Below, piece after piece: positions 17,567 through 26,687 of a stretch of DNA of 64,000 nucleotides. A program made the position numbers and the translations under genes. This DNA comes from Gammaproteobacteria bacterium (GTDB lineage: Bacteria > Pseudomonadota > Gammaproteobacteria > Acidiferrobacterales > Sulfurifustaceae): the NCBI GenBank assembly GCA_016199745.1, contig JACQFZ010000022.1, forward strand, positions 1 through 64,000. Reading direction: 5' to 3'. The notes beneath the pieces were generated by a model. It made no database searches. It saw nothing but the letters and a program-made list of their open reading frames with translations, and was not told the DNA's origin. Within the stretch, counting starts at the first letter, position 1; every line of letters begins with the position of its first letter.

Positions 17567-17773
17567 AATCCACGTTTTGCGTATTTGGTTCGGATAAACA
17601 ATTGTGACGGATCTGACGGAAAGGCGACAAGCGTTTCGACGAATTCGATGGTGGGGTCCATGCTGGGGTGCCGGCAATACGAGCGCCGGCAGTAAGGTCT
17701 ATCTCACTTGTCTGTTGTGCGTCCGTCGTTCGCGCAATACTCTTCAGTTATCCCGATCAAACGGTATAGAAAT

Positions 17774-18154
17774 ATGGGAGCGCTTTCGCCCCGAGAAGTA
17801 GTAGATGCTTACGTGACGGCTTTTGCCGCGCGCGATTTCGATCGTGTGCGCACGTTGTTGGCCGATGAAAGTTTTCGTTCGCGTAGCCCAATTTCGGAAT
17901 GGGAGAATGCCGATGCGTTCATCGACAGCATTTCGCGGGTGGGGCCGATTCTGGAAATGGTGGAGCGGCGTCACACGTTCGCCGAAGGAAATGAAGTTTG
18001 CGTCATCCTCGATTACGTGACGCGCATGGACCAGCGGCACGTTTGGCCGGTTGCGCATGTTATGCGCGTCGAAAACGACAAGATCGTTTTTATCGAGTCG
18101 TTCTTCGATGCACGGGCGTATGCGGCGATGTTCGAAATGGGCGAGATCGAATGA
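17774..18154 (+). CDS. SnoaL/NTF2-like protein
   Basis: This 126-residue protein has the NTF2-like pattern: REVVDAYVTAFAARDFDRVR helix, LLADESFRSRSP strand, a central FAEGNEVCVILDYVT and a final FIESFFDARAYAAMF. The fold is used by isomerases, dehydratases and binding proteins; no specific substrate can be inferred. The start is ATG 17774, where homology begins. Confidence 0.75.
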   Translation: MGALSPREVVDAYVTAFAARDFDRVRTLLADESFRSRSPISEWENADAFIDSISRVGPILEMVERRHTFAEGNEVCVILDYVTRMDQRHVWPVAHVMRVENDKIVFIESFFDARAYAAMFEMGEIE

Positions 18155-18332
18155 TTATGGGTTGTCCGTCGTCGGCGGCAGACGAGGCGACGAACGCGGC
18201 GTTCGCGCGGCACAGAGGTCGTCATCACCGTTCTGGTTTGATAAGCGGAGGTGTAGCCTGCAACAACGTGCGGGAATATTCCCGCGTTTTAGTTTTGGTA
18301 GGAGTTGTGACATGAATACCAGGAGGAATTCT

Positions 18333-18812
18333 ATGAATCGTTTGGAACCAACTACGCTTTGGAGTGTTGCGGCGTACCGTCTGTGGGTGACGACGTCGCT
18401 GGGTCTGGCATGCTCCGCCGCGAACTATGCGGCGATGGGTAATTACTTCGTTTCTAATGCATTTAGGAAGCAGAGTAATAAAGGTATCGGCGACAAGTTG
18501 TCGTCCATGAGCGCTAGCCGTAGTTCGTCACCGGTGTCGGACAGTGCGCGTCGCAGCGTAAGTTCGCCGCCGAGCGCTTCGGTCGGCGATTTGGTTAAGA
18601 AGGTGGTTGCGCCGGACGTCAGCGTCGCCAATCCGCCGAGCAAGCAGGTGCCCGCGCCGTCCGTCGCCAATGAAGCGCGCGAGCCGCTGGCGAATGGGCC
18701 GAGCGTGCCATCGAATGCGGCGGCCGCCAAACCCTTCGTACCGCCGCCCGGCTCGCACGGAAAAGGTGGTAAGAAACGTAGACACCGTCCGGAAGGAAAG
18801 GACCATCACTAG
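18333..18812 (+). CDS. Hypothetical protein with Ser/Pro/Ala-rich tail
   Basis: This 159-residue protein has an N-terminal mildly hydrophobic helix (LWVTTSLGLACSAANYAAMG), a Ser-rich middle (SSMSASRSSSPVSDS) and a Pro/Ala/Val stretch ending in a basic GGKKRRHRPEGK tail. The helix faintly recalls phasin-like granule proteins; this is weak. An excellent ribosome site (AGGAGGAATTCT) precedes ATG 18333. Confidence 0.6.
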   Translation: MNRLEPTTLWSVAAYRLWVTTSLGLACSAANYAAMGNYFVSNAFRKQSNKGIGDKLSSMSASRSSSPVSDSARRSVSSPPSASVGDLVKKVVAPDVSVANPPSKQVPAPSVANEAREPLANGPSVPSNAAAAKPFVPPPGSHGKGGKKRRHRPEGKDHH

Positions 18813-19267
18813 CCATTGAAGTCGCCCGGCGCACCGCCGGGCGATGTTCGTGTCGTGGTCCTATTAGTAAGATGTTTCAGCGATCCAGCATCCGTAGCCG
18901 GCTTTCTATCCAGTCGCGGTCGAGGTAACAACCTTGCAGATGGCGTCGGCCGGTGTTCGGATCGGCGCTTTCGCGGAATTTGCGCATCCCATATTTGTAC
19001 CGCCTTTCGCCGTAACGCGTGTGTCCACTCGGCGTAACTGTAGTGTCGTAGCTAACCGTGCGCGAACACCGACGTATGTTCGTCGGCGAACGTCGCCACG
19101 AGTTCGCCGCTCGACGTGAGTTGCGCTGGTTCCGGGTGGGTCAGTAGTGCTGATTAAAGCTTACGCCGGCAAATCTTGTTGACGACGAACTATCTCTGAG
19201 ACCTAGCCGTGGCGCCCGGTATTTTTGAGGAAGCATCGTCGCAGGGGTTAAGCTCAACAGGTCGTTT
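18813..19267. other. Intergenic with hairpin and possible decayed reverse-strand coding
   Basis: A 9-bp hairpin (CGCCCGGCG/CGCCGGGCG) at about 18823-18843 probably ends the upstream gene. On the minus strand about 18875-19060 reads GHTRYGERRYKYGMRKFRES ... GCYLDRDWIESRLRMLDR and stops without any start. A second minus-strand frame at about 19050-19160 reads THPEPAQLTSSGELVATFAD and stops. Both have protein-like composition and may be gene relics. No intact gene was seen. Confidence 0.35.
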
Positions 19268-19846
19268 CTAGTCCGGAATACCAACGACACCGAGTTGGCG
19301 AGCAAAATCGACCAGGATCTTCGCGGTCGCGCCCCAAATGATTTTTCCGTCGTAGTCGAGCGCGTAGTAACTAATGTCGCCGGCGCCGTCGATAAGGCGC
19401 GACTGTCGTTGGTAGTTGCCGCCGTTCAGCAAAAATTCCAGCGGCACCTCGAGTACCGATTCCACTTCGAACCGGTCGAGCGCGAGCGGAACGTCGGCGG
19501 CGATGAAGCCAACGACAGGCACGATATGAAAACCAGTGCGTGTGGAGATCGGTTCGAGCTGGCCGATGACGTCGACCTTATCGGATGGAACGCCGATTTC
19601 TTCCTCGGTTTCGCGTAACGCGGCGGCGATCGGACTGGCGTCGCTAACTTCGATGATGCCGCCGGGCAGGCTGATCTGGCCGGGGTGGTGGTGCAGGTGT
19701 TGCGTGCGTTGCGTGAGCAATAAGCGAATTCCGCCGACATAGTCGAGCAGCGGCAGCAGCACGGCGGCGTTGCGTAAGCCATGACGGGTGTCGACAGCGG
19801 TGGGCGGCGGTAGCCGGGATAATTTTTCAGTGATTAGGGCACGCAT
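19268..19846 (-). CDS. Nudix hydrolase, CoA pyrophosphatase (NudL-like)
   Basis: The Nudix box reads GGIIEVSDASPIAAALRE then TEEEIG, preceded by the LTQRTQHLHHHPGQISLPGG block typical of CoA-diphosphatases (UPF0035-type). The protein would cleave CoA to phosphopantetheine and 3',5'-ADP. The start is ATG 19846 or TTG 19864 (six more residues); neither has a clear ribosome site. It is divergent from the gene at 19927. Confidence 0.9.
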   Translation of the reverse strand: MRALITEKLSRLPPPTAVDTRHGLRNAAVLLPLLDYVGGIRLLLTQRTQHLHHHPGQISLPGGIIEVSDASPIAAALRETEEEIGVPSDKVDVIGQLEPISTRTGFHIVPVVGFIAADVPLALDRFEVESVLEVPLEFLLNGGNYQRQSRLIDGAGDISYYALDYDGKIIWGATAKILVDFARQLGVVGIPD

Positions 19847-19926
19847 GTCATCGTCATCGAGCAAAACCGCTAGCGTAGCCTAATAATAAATAGCGCGACA
19901 TAATCGCGCCGTCAAAAGAGGCCTGC

Positions 19927-20781
19927 ATGCCACGTCCGCACGTCCGCCGAGGCGGCGCTCGCAAGAAAAAAAGCCGCCGGCGCCGTTTTCGCCTTCCGAA
20001 GATTTGGCCGAGCGCGCGCTTTCGCCGGCGTTTGTCGCGCGCGTTTCGGACCGCGCCGGGGCAAGTGCGGTTCATCGTCGCTGCCGCCACCCTTCTTATA
20101 ATTTGGTTTGTGGCCAATGGCGTGTACCAGGTGTTCCGCAAGCCAACCGAGCTGTATTTTCCCGTAAGTGGTGCGCTGTCGAAAACCTCACCCGAGACCT
20201 GGCGTAATTACGGCTCGCTTTTCCGCCGGCATTCGACGGCGGTCATTACGCCGGATTTTTTGGCGGCGCTCGCGCAGGTCGAGAGTACCGGCAATCCGGT
20301 GGCGCGAACGTATTGGCGCTGGGATATGAGGTGGGATCCGTTCAAGGTGTATCGGCCGGCGTCGAGCGCGGTCGGCATGTATCAGATCACCGACGGGACA
20401 TTCGCCGAGGCCAAGCGCTACTGTGTTCACCACAACGTTGTCGTCGAGGATGGGCCGTGGCACGACTGGCGGTCGTGTTGGTTCAACAGTTTGTACACGC
20501 GCGTGTTGCCGACGAATGCGGTCGAGATGGCGTCGGCAATGCTTGATCGCCGCGTCAGCAACACGCTAGCGCGGCATCACATCGTCGTCGCTACGCTACA
20601 GCAGAAGCAGGACTTAGCGACGGTGATCCACTTGTGCGGCGCTGTTGCCGGCGACGCTTTTGCCAAGCGCGGCCTTCGGCCAATCGACGGCCAGCGCTGC
20701 GGCGATCACGATGTTCGCGGTTATCTCGCCAAAGTTAATGCGATGAAGCGAGTATTTTTACGGTTGCAGGCGGCAGAGTAG
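19927..20781 (+). CDS. Membrane-anchored lytic transglycosylase (SLT-like)
   Basis: A very basic N-terminus (about 45 residues) leads to one membrane segment (FIVAAATLLIIWFVANGVY). The periplasmic part has a lysozyme-like core: LAALAQVESTGNPVART with the catalytic-type Glu, then SSAVGMYQITDGTF. It likely cleaves peptidoglycan. No partner gene is next to it. Confidence 0.8.
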   Translation: MPRPHVRRGGARKKKSRRRRFRLPKIWPSARFRRRLSRAFRTAPGQVRFIVAAATLLIIWFVANGVYQVFRKPTELYFPVSGALSKTSPETWRNYGSLFRRHSTAVITPDFLAALAQVESTGNPVARTYWRWDMRWDPFKVYRPASSAVGMYQITDGTFAEAKRYCVHHNVVVEDGPWHDWRSCWFNSLYTRVLPTNAVEMASAMLDRRVSNTLARHHIVVATLQQKQDLATVIHLCGAVAGDAFAKRGLRPIDGQRCGDHDVRGYLAKVNAMKRVFLRLQAAE

Positions 20782-20800
20782 GGTGGCGGTATCGTTAAAG

Positions 20801-21112
20801 TGATCTGCTCCGAATGGCACTACTTAACTTAAGCAAAAGCCGAAGCATATCCGCCGCCACTCCCGCTCCCGCAAGAGGAGAGGGAACGCTGTTGTTATGG
20901 CGGTGAATCTATGTAAGAGACGGTAACAAAATGAACGTTGGCACGTTAACTCCCTCCCCCTCAGGGGGAGGGTTGGGGTGGGGGTGGGTTTGCGGCACAG
21001 CTTCGAAACCCACCCCCACCCTGTCCCTCCCCCTGAGGGGGAGGGGACGGCTACGTTGAAGCTATTTCATTTTGTTACCGTCTCTAAGTTAAGTGCCATT
21101 CTGATCTGCTCC
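20801..21112. mobile_element. MITE-like element with terminal inverted repeats
   Basis: The left end is GAATGGCACTACTTAACTTA (20812-) and the right end is CTAAGTTAAGTGCCATTC (21084-21101). Both are flanked by the direct repeat TGATCTGCTCC (20801-20811 and 21102-21112), which looks like a target duplication. Inside are a second inverted pair (AGAGACGGTAACAAAATGA near 20913-20932 and its complement near 21067-21085) and long palindromes of CCCTCCCCCT/AGGGGGAGGG. It has no coding capacity. Similar ends occur near 1.2, 12.8 and 40.9-41.1 kb. Confidence 0.6.
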
Positions 21113-21164
21113 TTTTCTTTGAAGGGGACGGAGTTCGGCGTGGCACGATTCCGAGGCACAGCAA

Positions 21165-22586
21165 ATGCATGCATCGTCCCATGAAGTACCGGTGGCTGGC
21201 GCCGCGCTGGACGCGCTATTCCAGCAGCAGCGGCGAGCGTTTCGGCGGGTGCCGTATCCATCGGCGAACGAACGCCGTGCCCATTTAGACGCGTTGCATC
21301 GATTGTTGACGGAAAACATCGATGCCATCGCCGCCGCCATCGATGCCGACTTCGGCCATCGGTCGTCGCATGAAACAAAATTGCTGGAGTTGTTTCCCTC
21401 AATTCAAGGCGTGCGTCATGCCAAGCGCGATGTCGCGACATGGATGCGCCCGGAACACAAATCAGTCTCGGCTTGGTTCCTACCGGGCCGTGCCAAAGTT
21501 GTGAAGCAGCCGCTCGGTGTAATCGGCATCATCGCTCCGTGGAATTATCCGCTGTATCTCGCGATCGGCCCGTTGACGTCGGCGTTGGCGGCGGGCAACC
21601 GCGCGATGATAAAAATCTCGGAGCTGTCGCCAGTGTTCGGCCGGTTGTTGGCGGAGTTAATGCGAAAATATTTCTCGCCGGATCATGTGGCTGTGGTGAA
21701 TGGCGATGTCGATGTGGCGCAGGCGTTTGCCGGTTTGCCGTTCGACCATTTACTTTTTACCGGCTCGACCGCAGTAGGCCGGCAGGTCATGCGTGCCGCC
21801 GCTGCCAATTTAACGCCGGTCACGCTCGAATTGGGCGGCAAGTCGCCGGCTATCATCGCCCCGGATTTTCCTATCGACGTGGCGGCGCAGCGAGTGATAT
21901 TCGGCAAATGTTTGAACGCCGGCCAAACCTGCCTCTCGCCCGATTACGTGCTGCTGCCGGAAACGCAGCTGCCAGCGTTTATCGCTGCGGCTAAGAAAGA
22001 AGTACAACGGCTCTATCCGAATATTCCGCAGAATCCGGACTACAGCGCGATCATCAACGACCGTCACTATGCGCGGTTGCAAGGTTATTTGGATGACGCG
22101 TGCGCCAATGGTGCCGAGGTAATCGCGCTGGGCGATAGTGCGCCGTCGGCGCGCAAGTTGGCGCCGACGATAGTGATGCGCGTCGACCACACGATGCGCC
22201 TGCTCCAGGAAGAAATTTTCGGCCCAATCTTACCGGTGCTGACGTATCGTGAATTGCCGGAAGCGCTCGCCTACGTCGTCGACCATCCGCGACCGCTGGC
22301 ACTTTATTATTTCGACGACAATGCCGACCGCGTCGACCGTCTGCTGCAACAAACCATCGCCGGCGGCGTCACCGTTAACGATACGATTTTTCACATCGCC
22401 CAGGATGAGCTGCCGTTCGGCGGTGTCGGTCCGAGCGGCATGGGGCATTACCACGGACCCGAAGGCTTCAATGCCTTGTCGAAGCGCAAGGGTGTTTTCT
22501 GGCAGTCGCGTTGGAATACGATACCGCTTCTTAAGCCGCCGTACGGGAAACGTGTCGGTCGGTTGCTCGCGTTTATGTTGAAATAA
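21165..22586 (+). CDS. calB: Coniferyl aldehyde dehydrogenase
   Basis: This 473-residue NAD(P)-dependent aldehyde dehydrogenase has the IAPWNYPLYLAIGPL cofactor region, FTGSTAVGRQVM, catalytic Glu in LELGGKSPAI and catalytic Cys in NAGQTCLSPDYV. The short form with a hydrophobic C-terminus (PLLKPPYGKRVGRLLAFML) fits CalB-type membrane-associated enzymes, which oxidise coniferyl and related aldehydes to acids. It stands alone, so the true substrate may be another aromatic or fatty aldehyde. Confidence 0.88.
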   Translation: MHASSHEVPVAGAALDALFQQQRRAFRRVPYPSANERRAHLDALHRLLTENIDAIAAAIDADFGHRSSHETKLLELFPSIQGVRHAKRDVATWMRPEHKSVSAWFLPGRAKVVKQPLGVIGIIAPWNYPLYLAIGPLTSALAAGNRAMIKISELSPVFGRLLAELMRKYFSPDHVAVVNGDVDVAQAFAGLPFDHLLFTGSTAVGRQVMRAAAANLTPVTLELGGKSPAIIAPDFPIDVAAQRVIFGKCLNAGQTCLSPDYVLLPETQLPAFIAAAKKEVQRLYPNIPQNPDYSAIINDRHYARLQGYLDDACANGAEVIALGDSAPSARKLAPTIVMRVDHTMRLLQEEIFGPILPVLTYRELPEALAYVVDHPRPLALYYFDDNADRVDRLLQQTIAGGVTVNDTIFHIAQDELPFGGVGPSGMGHYHGPEGFNALSKRKGVFWQSRWNTIPLLKPPYGKRVGRLLAFMLK

Positions 22587-22597
22587 CTCAACGCCGT

Positions 22598-23032
22598 TTG
22601 AAAAATACCGAGCGCCACCGTTTGAATTGCCACCGTCGTCTGTTGCTGGCTCTTAAATATGTTTGGGCATCTCCGGCCAGTGTTGTCGGCTTGGCGTTGG
22701 CGCTCGTTGTGTGGGCGGGCGGTGCGAAGATGGCAGTGATCGACGGCGTTCTCGAAGTCGGCGGTGGTCGCGTGGGCTATGGCATCACGCGGTTACCGGC
22801 GTGTCGTTTCAGCGCTATTACTTTTGGCCACGTCGTTATCGGTATCGATGGCAACGCGCTCATCGACTGCCGCGCGCATGAGCGCGTGCATGTGCGGCAA
22901 TACGAACGTTGGGGTGTGTTGTTCTTCCCGCTTTATCTGGGCTCGAGCCTGTGGCAGCTGTTGTGTGGACGGAATCCGTATTGGGATAACTATTTCGAGC
23001 GGCAGGCGTATCGCCAGACCGGCGAGCCGTAA
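22598..23032 (+). CDS. Membrane protein with HERVH motif, unknown function
   Basis: This 144-residue protein has two hydrophobic segments ([15 protein letters not shown] and [17 protein letters not shown]). Between them lies [15 protein letters not shown], and after them [18 protein letters not shown] fits HExxH, and the Glu in the final motif could be a third ligand, so a small membrane metallopeptidase is conceivable. It is a conserved family often annotated as a signal peptide protein. The start appears to be TTG 22598, 11 bases after calB, possibly co-transcribed. Confidence 0.65.
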   Translation: MKNTERHRLNCHRRLLLALKYVWASPASVVGLALALVVWAGGAKMAVIDGVLEVGGGRVGYGITRLPACRFSAITFGHVVIGIDGNALIDCRAHERVHVRQYERWGVLFFPLYLGSSLWQLLCGRNPYWDNYFERQAYRQTGEP

Positions 23033-23415
23033 GAAAAGCGGGTGGGCAACAAGTTGTTGCGCCAGCCGCGACGCGAGAAATTCCTCCGCTCGGCCGTAGG
23101 CCTAGAGCGGCCAGGCCGAGGCCGACAGGGGTAACGGCAAGCGCCGTGTGGTCGAGAGGTTTTGCTTTCACAATCGGCTGCAGTTTATCGAAATCAACGG
23201 GATTTACGGCAATTGCCTCATATGATGGGCAATTGCCGGGTCGCCGCGCCCCGGCAGGTATGAGAGAATGCCGGCCGCTTGCTATCTGCTTAGCCCTCCG
23301 CTTTGGCCCTTGCCGCATCACGGTTGTCTTAAGCTATAACTCGCATACCGATTCGGTTTCCCGATCCGCTGTTGCGGCGCTGGAAACTCTTTGCTCACTT
23401 ACCGGGTACCGCGCC

Positions 23416-25041
23416 TTGATCACCACCGCCAACATCACCATGCAGTTCGGGGCCAAGCCCCTGTTCGAGAATATCTCGGTCAAATTCGGCAACGGCAATC
23501 GTTATGGCCTTATCGGCGCTAACGGTTGCGGCAAGTCGACGTTCATGAAGATTCTGGGCGGCGATTTGGTGCCGACCTCGGGCAACGTCGCTGTCGACAG
23601 TAATGAACGCCTCGGCAAATTGCGCCAGGATCAGTTCGCGTTCGAGGATTACTCGGTGTTGGATACGGTGATCATGGGCCACACTGAGCTGTGGCGTGTG
23701 AAGACCGAGCGTGATCGCATCTATGCGCTGCCGGAGATGAGCGAAGCCGACGGCATGAAAGTCGCTGATCTCGAAGTTCAGTTCGCCGAGTTCGACGGCT
23801 ACACCGCCGAGGCGCGTGCCAGCGAGTTGCTGCTGGGTATCGGCATTCCGCTGCATCAGCACGTCGGACCGATGAGCGCGATTGCGCCGGGTTGGAAGCT
23901 GCGCGTGCTGTTAGCGCAAGCGCTGTTCGCCGATCCGGAGATCCTGCTGCTCGACGAGCCGACCAATAACCTCGACATCAACACCATCCGCTGGCTCGAA
24001 GACGTGCTCAACGCGCGCAACAGCACGATGATCATCATCTCGCATGATCGCCACTTCCTGAACAGCGTATGCACGCACATGGCCGATCTCGATTTCGGCG
24101 AGCTGCGCATTTATCCCGGCAACTACGACGACTACATGATGGCGTCGACGCAAGTGCGCGAGCAATTGTTGGCGGACAACGCCAAGAAGAAAGCGCAGAT
24201 CGCCGAATTGCAAACCTTCGTCAGTCGCTTCTCGGCGAATGCGTCGAAGGCCAAGCAAGCGACGTCGCGGGCACGCCAGATCGATAAGATCCAGCTCACC
24301 GATGTAAAGCCGTCGAGCCGCGTGAGCCCGTTCATTCGCTTCGATCAAGAGAAGAAGCTGTATCGGCAAGCGCTGGAAGCCGAGAACGTGAGCAAGGGCT
24401 TCGGCGAGACGCCGCTGTTCCGCAAGCTCAACGTGATGGTCGAAGTCGGCGAGCGCGTCGCCGTCATCGGCCCGAACGGTATCGGTAAATCGACGCTGCT
24501 GCGCACGCTGGTCGGCGAACTGGCGCCCGATAGTGGTCGCATCAAGATGTCGGAGAGCGCCAACGTCGGCTACTTCGCGCAAGACCATGCCGCCGATTTC
24601 GCGACCGACACGAACCTGTTCGATTGGATGAGCCAGTGGGCCAAGGGCCAAGACAAAAACGAGCAATCGATCCGGGCGGTGCTCGGTCGCTTGCTGTTCT
24701 CGCGCGATGAGAGTGCCAAATCGGTGAAGATTATTTCCGGCGGTGAGCAGGGGCGTATGTTGTTCGGCAAATTAATGTTGCAACGACCGAACATTATGAT
24801 ACTCGACGAGCCGACTAACCACTTGGATATGGAGTCAATCGAGGCGCTCAACCTAGCACTGGACAATTATCCGGGTACGTTGATCTTCGTTAGCCACGAT
24901 CGTGAGTTCGTGTCGTCGTTGGCGACGCGCATCATCGAGTTGACGCCTCAAGGTGTCGTTAACTTTGGTGGTACGTACGACGATTACCTACGTAGTCAGG
25001 GTGTGGAATCATTGCCGCCGGCGCAGCGGCAAGCGCGTTAA
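23416..25041 (+). CDS. ybiT: ABC-F ATPase, YbiT-type
   Basis: There are two ABC cassettes without membrane segments: Walker A GANGCGKS and GPNGIGKS, Walker [13 protein letters not shown] and [12 protein letters not shown], separated by the long helical linker ([16 protein letters not shown]). ABC-F proteins act on ribosomes. I chose TTG 23416 because YbiT homology starts exactly there ([11 protein letters not shown]). The open frame back to 23146 encodes about 90 unrelated residues. No good ribosome site is visible. Confidence 0.93.
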   Translation: MITTANITMQFGAKPLFENISVKFGNGNRYGLIGANGCGKSTFMKILGGDLVPTSGNVAVDSNERLGKLRQDQFAFEDYSVLDTVIMGHTELWRVKTERDRIYALPEMSEADGMKVADLEVQFAEFDGYTAEARASELLLGIGIPLHQHVGPMSAIAPGWKLRVLLAQALFADPEILLLDEPTNNLDINTIRWLEDVLNARNSTMIIISHDRHFLNSVCTHMADLDFGELRIYPGNYDDYMMASTQVREQLLADNAKKKAQIAELQTFVSRFSANASKAKQATSRARQIDKIQLTDVKPSSRVSPFIRFDQEKKLYRQALEAENVSKGFGETPLFRKLNVMVEVGERVAVIGPNGIGKSTLLRTLVGELAPDSGRIKMSESANVGYFAQDHAADFATDTNLFDWMSQWAKGQDKNEQSIRAVLGRLLFSRDESAKSVKIISGGEQGRMLFGKLMLQRPNIMILDEPTNHLDMESIEALNLALDNYPGTLIFVSHDREFVSSLATRIIELTPQGVVNFGGTYDDYLRSQGVESLPPAQRQAR

Positions 25042-25413
25042 TTTCCGAATTCCGCTGCGCACTATTTGAATTACCTCTAGTTTAATGATGTATACGTGGG
25101 CAGTGCCTTACTGCCCACGCGCTGGTTTTGTGTCCGCTATTCTTTTTCTTCCCCTCGTTATTTTTTTTTCAACAAAGTAAAAAAATCAGATAGAACGATT
25201 CGTGAATCGTCGTGTCACACCGAGCAGGCGTGGTGCGCGCGCAAGTGGTGATTTTGGTCTCTATGGCAGTTGTCTCGATGTCATCTTTTTGAAACATCGT
25301 GTGTCAGCCGAAATCGATGCCGTCACCACGACGTCTCGCTCTGATTCGTTAAGTGCGGCGAAGCAGAGGAGGGTGAATGGACGTTAACTGTTGAACCCAA
25401 GGAGGGTGTAGGT
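25042..25413. other. Intergenic: terminator hairpin and AT-rich leader
   Basis: A 10-bp stem (CGTGGGCAGT/ACTGCCCACG) at 25095-25119 is a likely terminator for the ABC-F gene. An AT-rich stretch follows (25135-25195, with T and A runs) that may hold the promoter of the Q-rich gene. The 61-codon frame at 25202-25387 was not accepted. Confidence 0.5.
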
Positions 25414-26325
25414 ATGACGAATTTGTATGCTCAATATGCCGGTCAATTACCAGGCGCGTCGGCGTCGTTCGGACAATTAGCACCGCAGGGTCTTTTAGGC
25501 GGCGCCTTAGGCGGTCTTGCCGGCGGTCTCATCGGCAATGCCTTCGGTCAGCGCGATCCGGGTAGCACAATCGGTGGTCTGGCCAGCGGTTTCTTGCCGT
25601 TCGCGGCGAATCCGCAGGCGCAACAGCAAGCGCTTCAGCAGCTACTTCAACAACAGGCCCAACAGCAGGCGTTGCAACAGGCGCTCCAGCAACAGGCACT
25701 CCAGCAAGCGCTGCAACAGGCACTACAACAAGGGCTCGGCGGTTTGTCGGGTCAGCAGTCGCAGAACCTCGGTGGCTCGGCGCTCGCCCCGCAGGGTTGG
25801 ATCGGAAATCTTGTTGGCCAACTGTCACCCGCACTCGGTGGCGATCTCGGCCGGGCAATCAGCGGCATCGGTGGAGCGTTGGGACAAGTGCTGCCGTTCG
25901 GCGTAGGTCCACAGCTGCAGCAGGGACTCGGCGGCCAACAAGGGCTCGGCCAACAGGGCTTTGGACAGCAGGGTCTCGGTGGTTACGGTGGCGCACAGCA
26001 AGCCCAACAACAACAGCAAGCCTTGCAACAAGCGCTACAGCAAGCACTGCTGCAGCAGGCGCTACAACAGGCACAACAGCAAGCGCTCCAGCAGCAGGCA
26101 TTACAGCAAGCGCTCGGTGGTGCGTCGGGTCAGCAGTCTTCCTATCTGGGAGGTTCAGCACTCGCCCCGCAGGGTTGGCTCGGTAATCTCGTCGGTCAGT
26201 TGTCACCCGCGCTCGGTGGTGTTGTCAGTGGCGATCTCGGCCGGGCAATCAGCGGCATCGGTGGAGCGTTAGGGCAAGTGCTGCCGTTCGGGGCAAGTCC
26301 GCAGCAGCAGTTCTTATTGCACTAA
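25414..26325 (+). CDS. Gln/Ala/Gly-rich repeat protein
   Basis: This 303-residue low-complexity protein has the layout: N-terminal Gly-rich block (LAPQGLLGGALGGLAGG), a Q/A/L tract (about 68-107), a repeat unit starting ALAPQGWIGNLVGQLSPALG and ending GGALGQVLPFG, a Gly/Gln linker, a second Q/A/L tract (about 192-232), then the repeat unit again. No signal peptide or Cys is present. The ribosome site is GGAGGG. It precedes an 87-residue gene and a subtilase whose C-terminus also carries QGWIG and QGW, so it may be the protease's substrate or partner. Function is unknown. Confidence 0.7.
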   Translation: MTNLYAQYAGQLPGASASFGQLAPQGLLGGALGGLAGGLIGNAFGQRDPGSTIGGLASGFLPFAANPQAQQQALQQLLQQQAQQQALQQALQQQALQQALQQALQQGLGGLSGQQSQNLGGSALAPQGWIGNLVGQLSPALGGDLGRAISGIGGALGQVLPFGVGPQLQQGLGGQQGLGQQGFGQQGLGGYGGAQQAQQQQQALQQALQQALLQQALQQAQQQALQQQALQQALGGASGQQSSYLGGSALAPQGWLGNLVGQLSPALGGVVSGDLGRAISGIGGALGQVLPFGASPQQQFLLH

Positions 26326-26401
26326 GGTCTCGGTTCAGTGATTGCGTAATGGGTGTTGTCGACTGGAGATCGACGGGAATGTCGGCGCCGGAGAAATTTT
26401 C

Positions 26402-26662
26402 ATGACAGATGTCTCACTGTCTACCACCAGCGAGTGGCTAATAGTGGGTCGCGCACCGGACCCCGAGCGTGTGCTCGGCGATGTGATCGACGAGATCAAA
26501 AAATATCCGGGGGTCGTGATCGTGCATATCGCCGGGCCCGAGGCGAGTCCACGGCGGGCAGTGATCCGGACTACCGGCGGCATTCTGGCCGATCTCCAGG
26601 CGACTTTTGGTGATCGTGTGGTATTCGCGCCCAACGCAGCGTTGAAGTTGTTTACCGAGTAA
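26402..26662 (+). CDS. Small protein, possible free-standing protease propeptide
   Basis: This 86-residue protein starts MTDVSLSTTSEWLIVG after GGAGA. The pattern is strand-helix-strand-strand-helix (VLGDVIDEIKK, GVVIVHIAG, RAVIRTTGGILADLQATFGD, VVFAPNAALKLF), like the ferredoxin-like fold of subtilisin I9 propeptides or inhibitors. It is immediately upstream of a subtilase lacking an obvious I9 region, which supports a chaperone or inhibitor role. This is inference from pattern only. Confidence 0.55.
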   Translation: MTDVSLSTTSEWLIVGRAPDPERVLGDVIDEIKKYPGVVIVHIAGPEASPRRAVIRTTGGILADLQATFGDRVVFAPNAALKLFTE

Positions 26663-26687
26663 TGGCACAAACACAAGGAGACGTTCC

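Noticed and set aside
23146..23415. N-terminal extension of the ABC-F gene
   Set aside because: About 90 residues without family similarity; YbiT homology begins at the TTG at 23416.
25612..26120. Possible CRISPR array from regular repeats
   Set aside because: Repeats are in-frame codon repeats (Gln/Ala/Leu) of variable spacing without unique spacers.
25517..26272. Several long frames overlapping the Q-rich gene on both strands
   Set aside because: They arise from CAG/CAA-rich repeats; only the frame at 25414 has a ribosome site and meaningful repeats.
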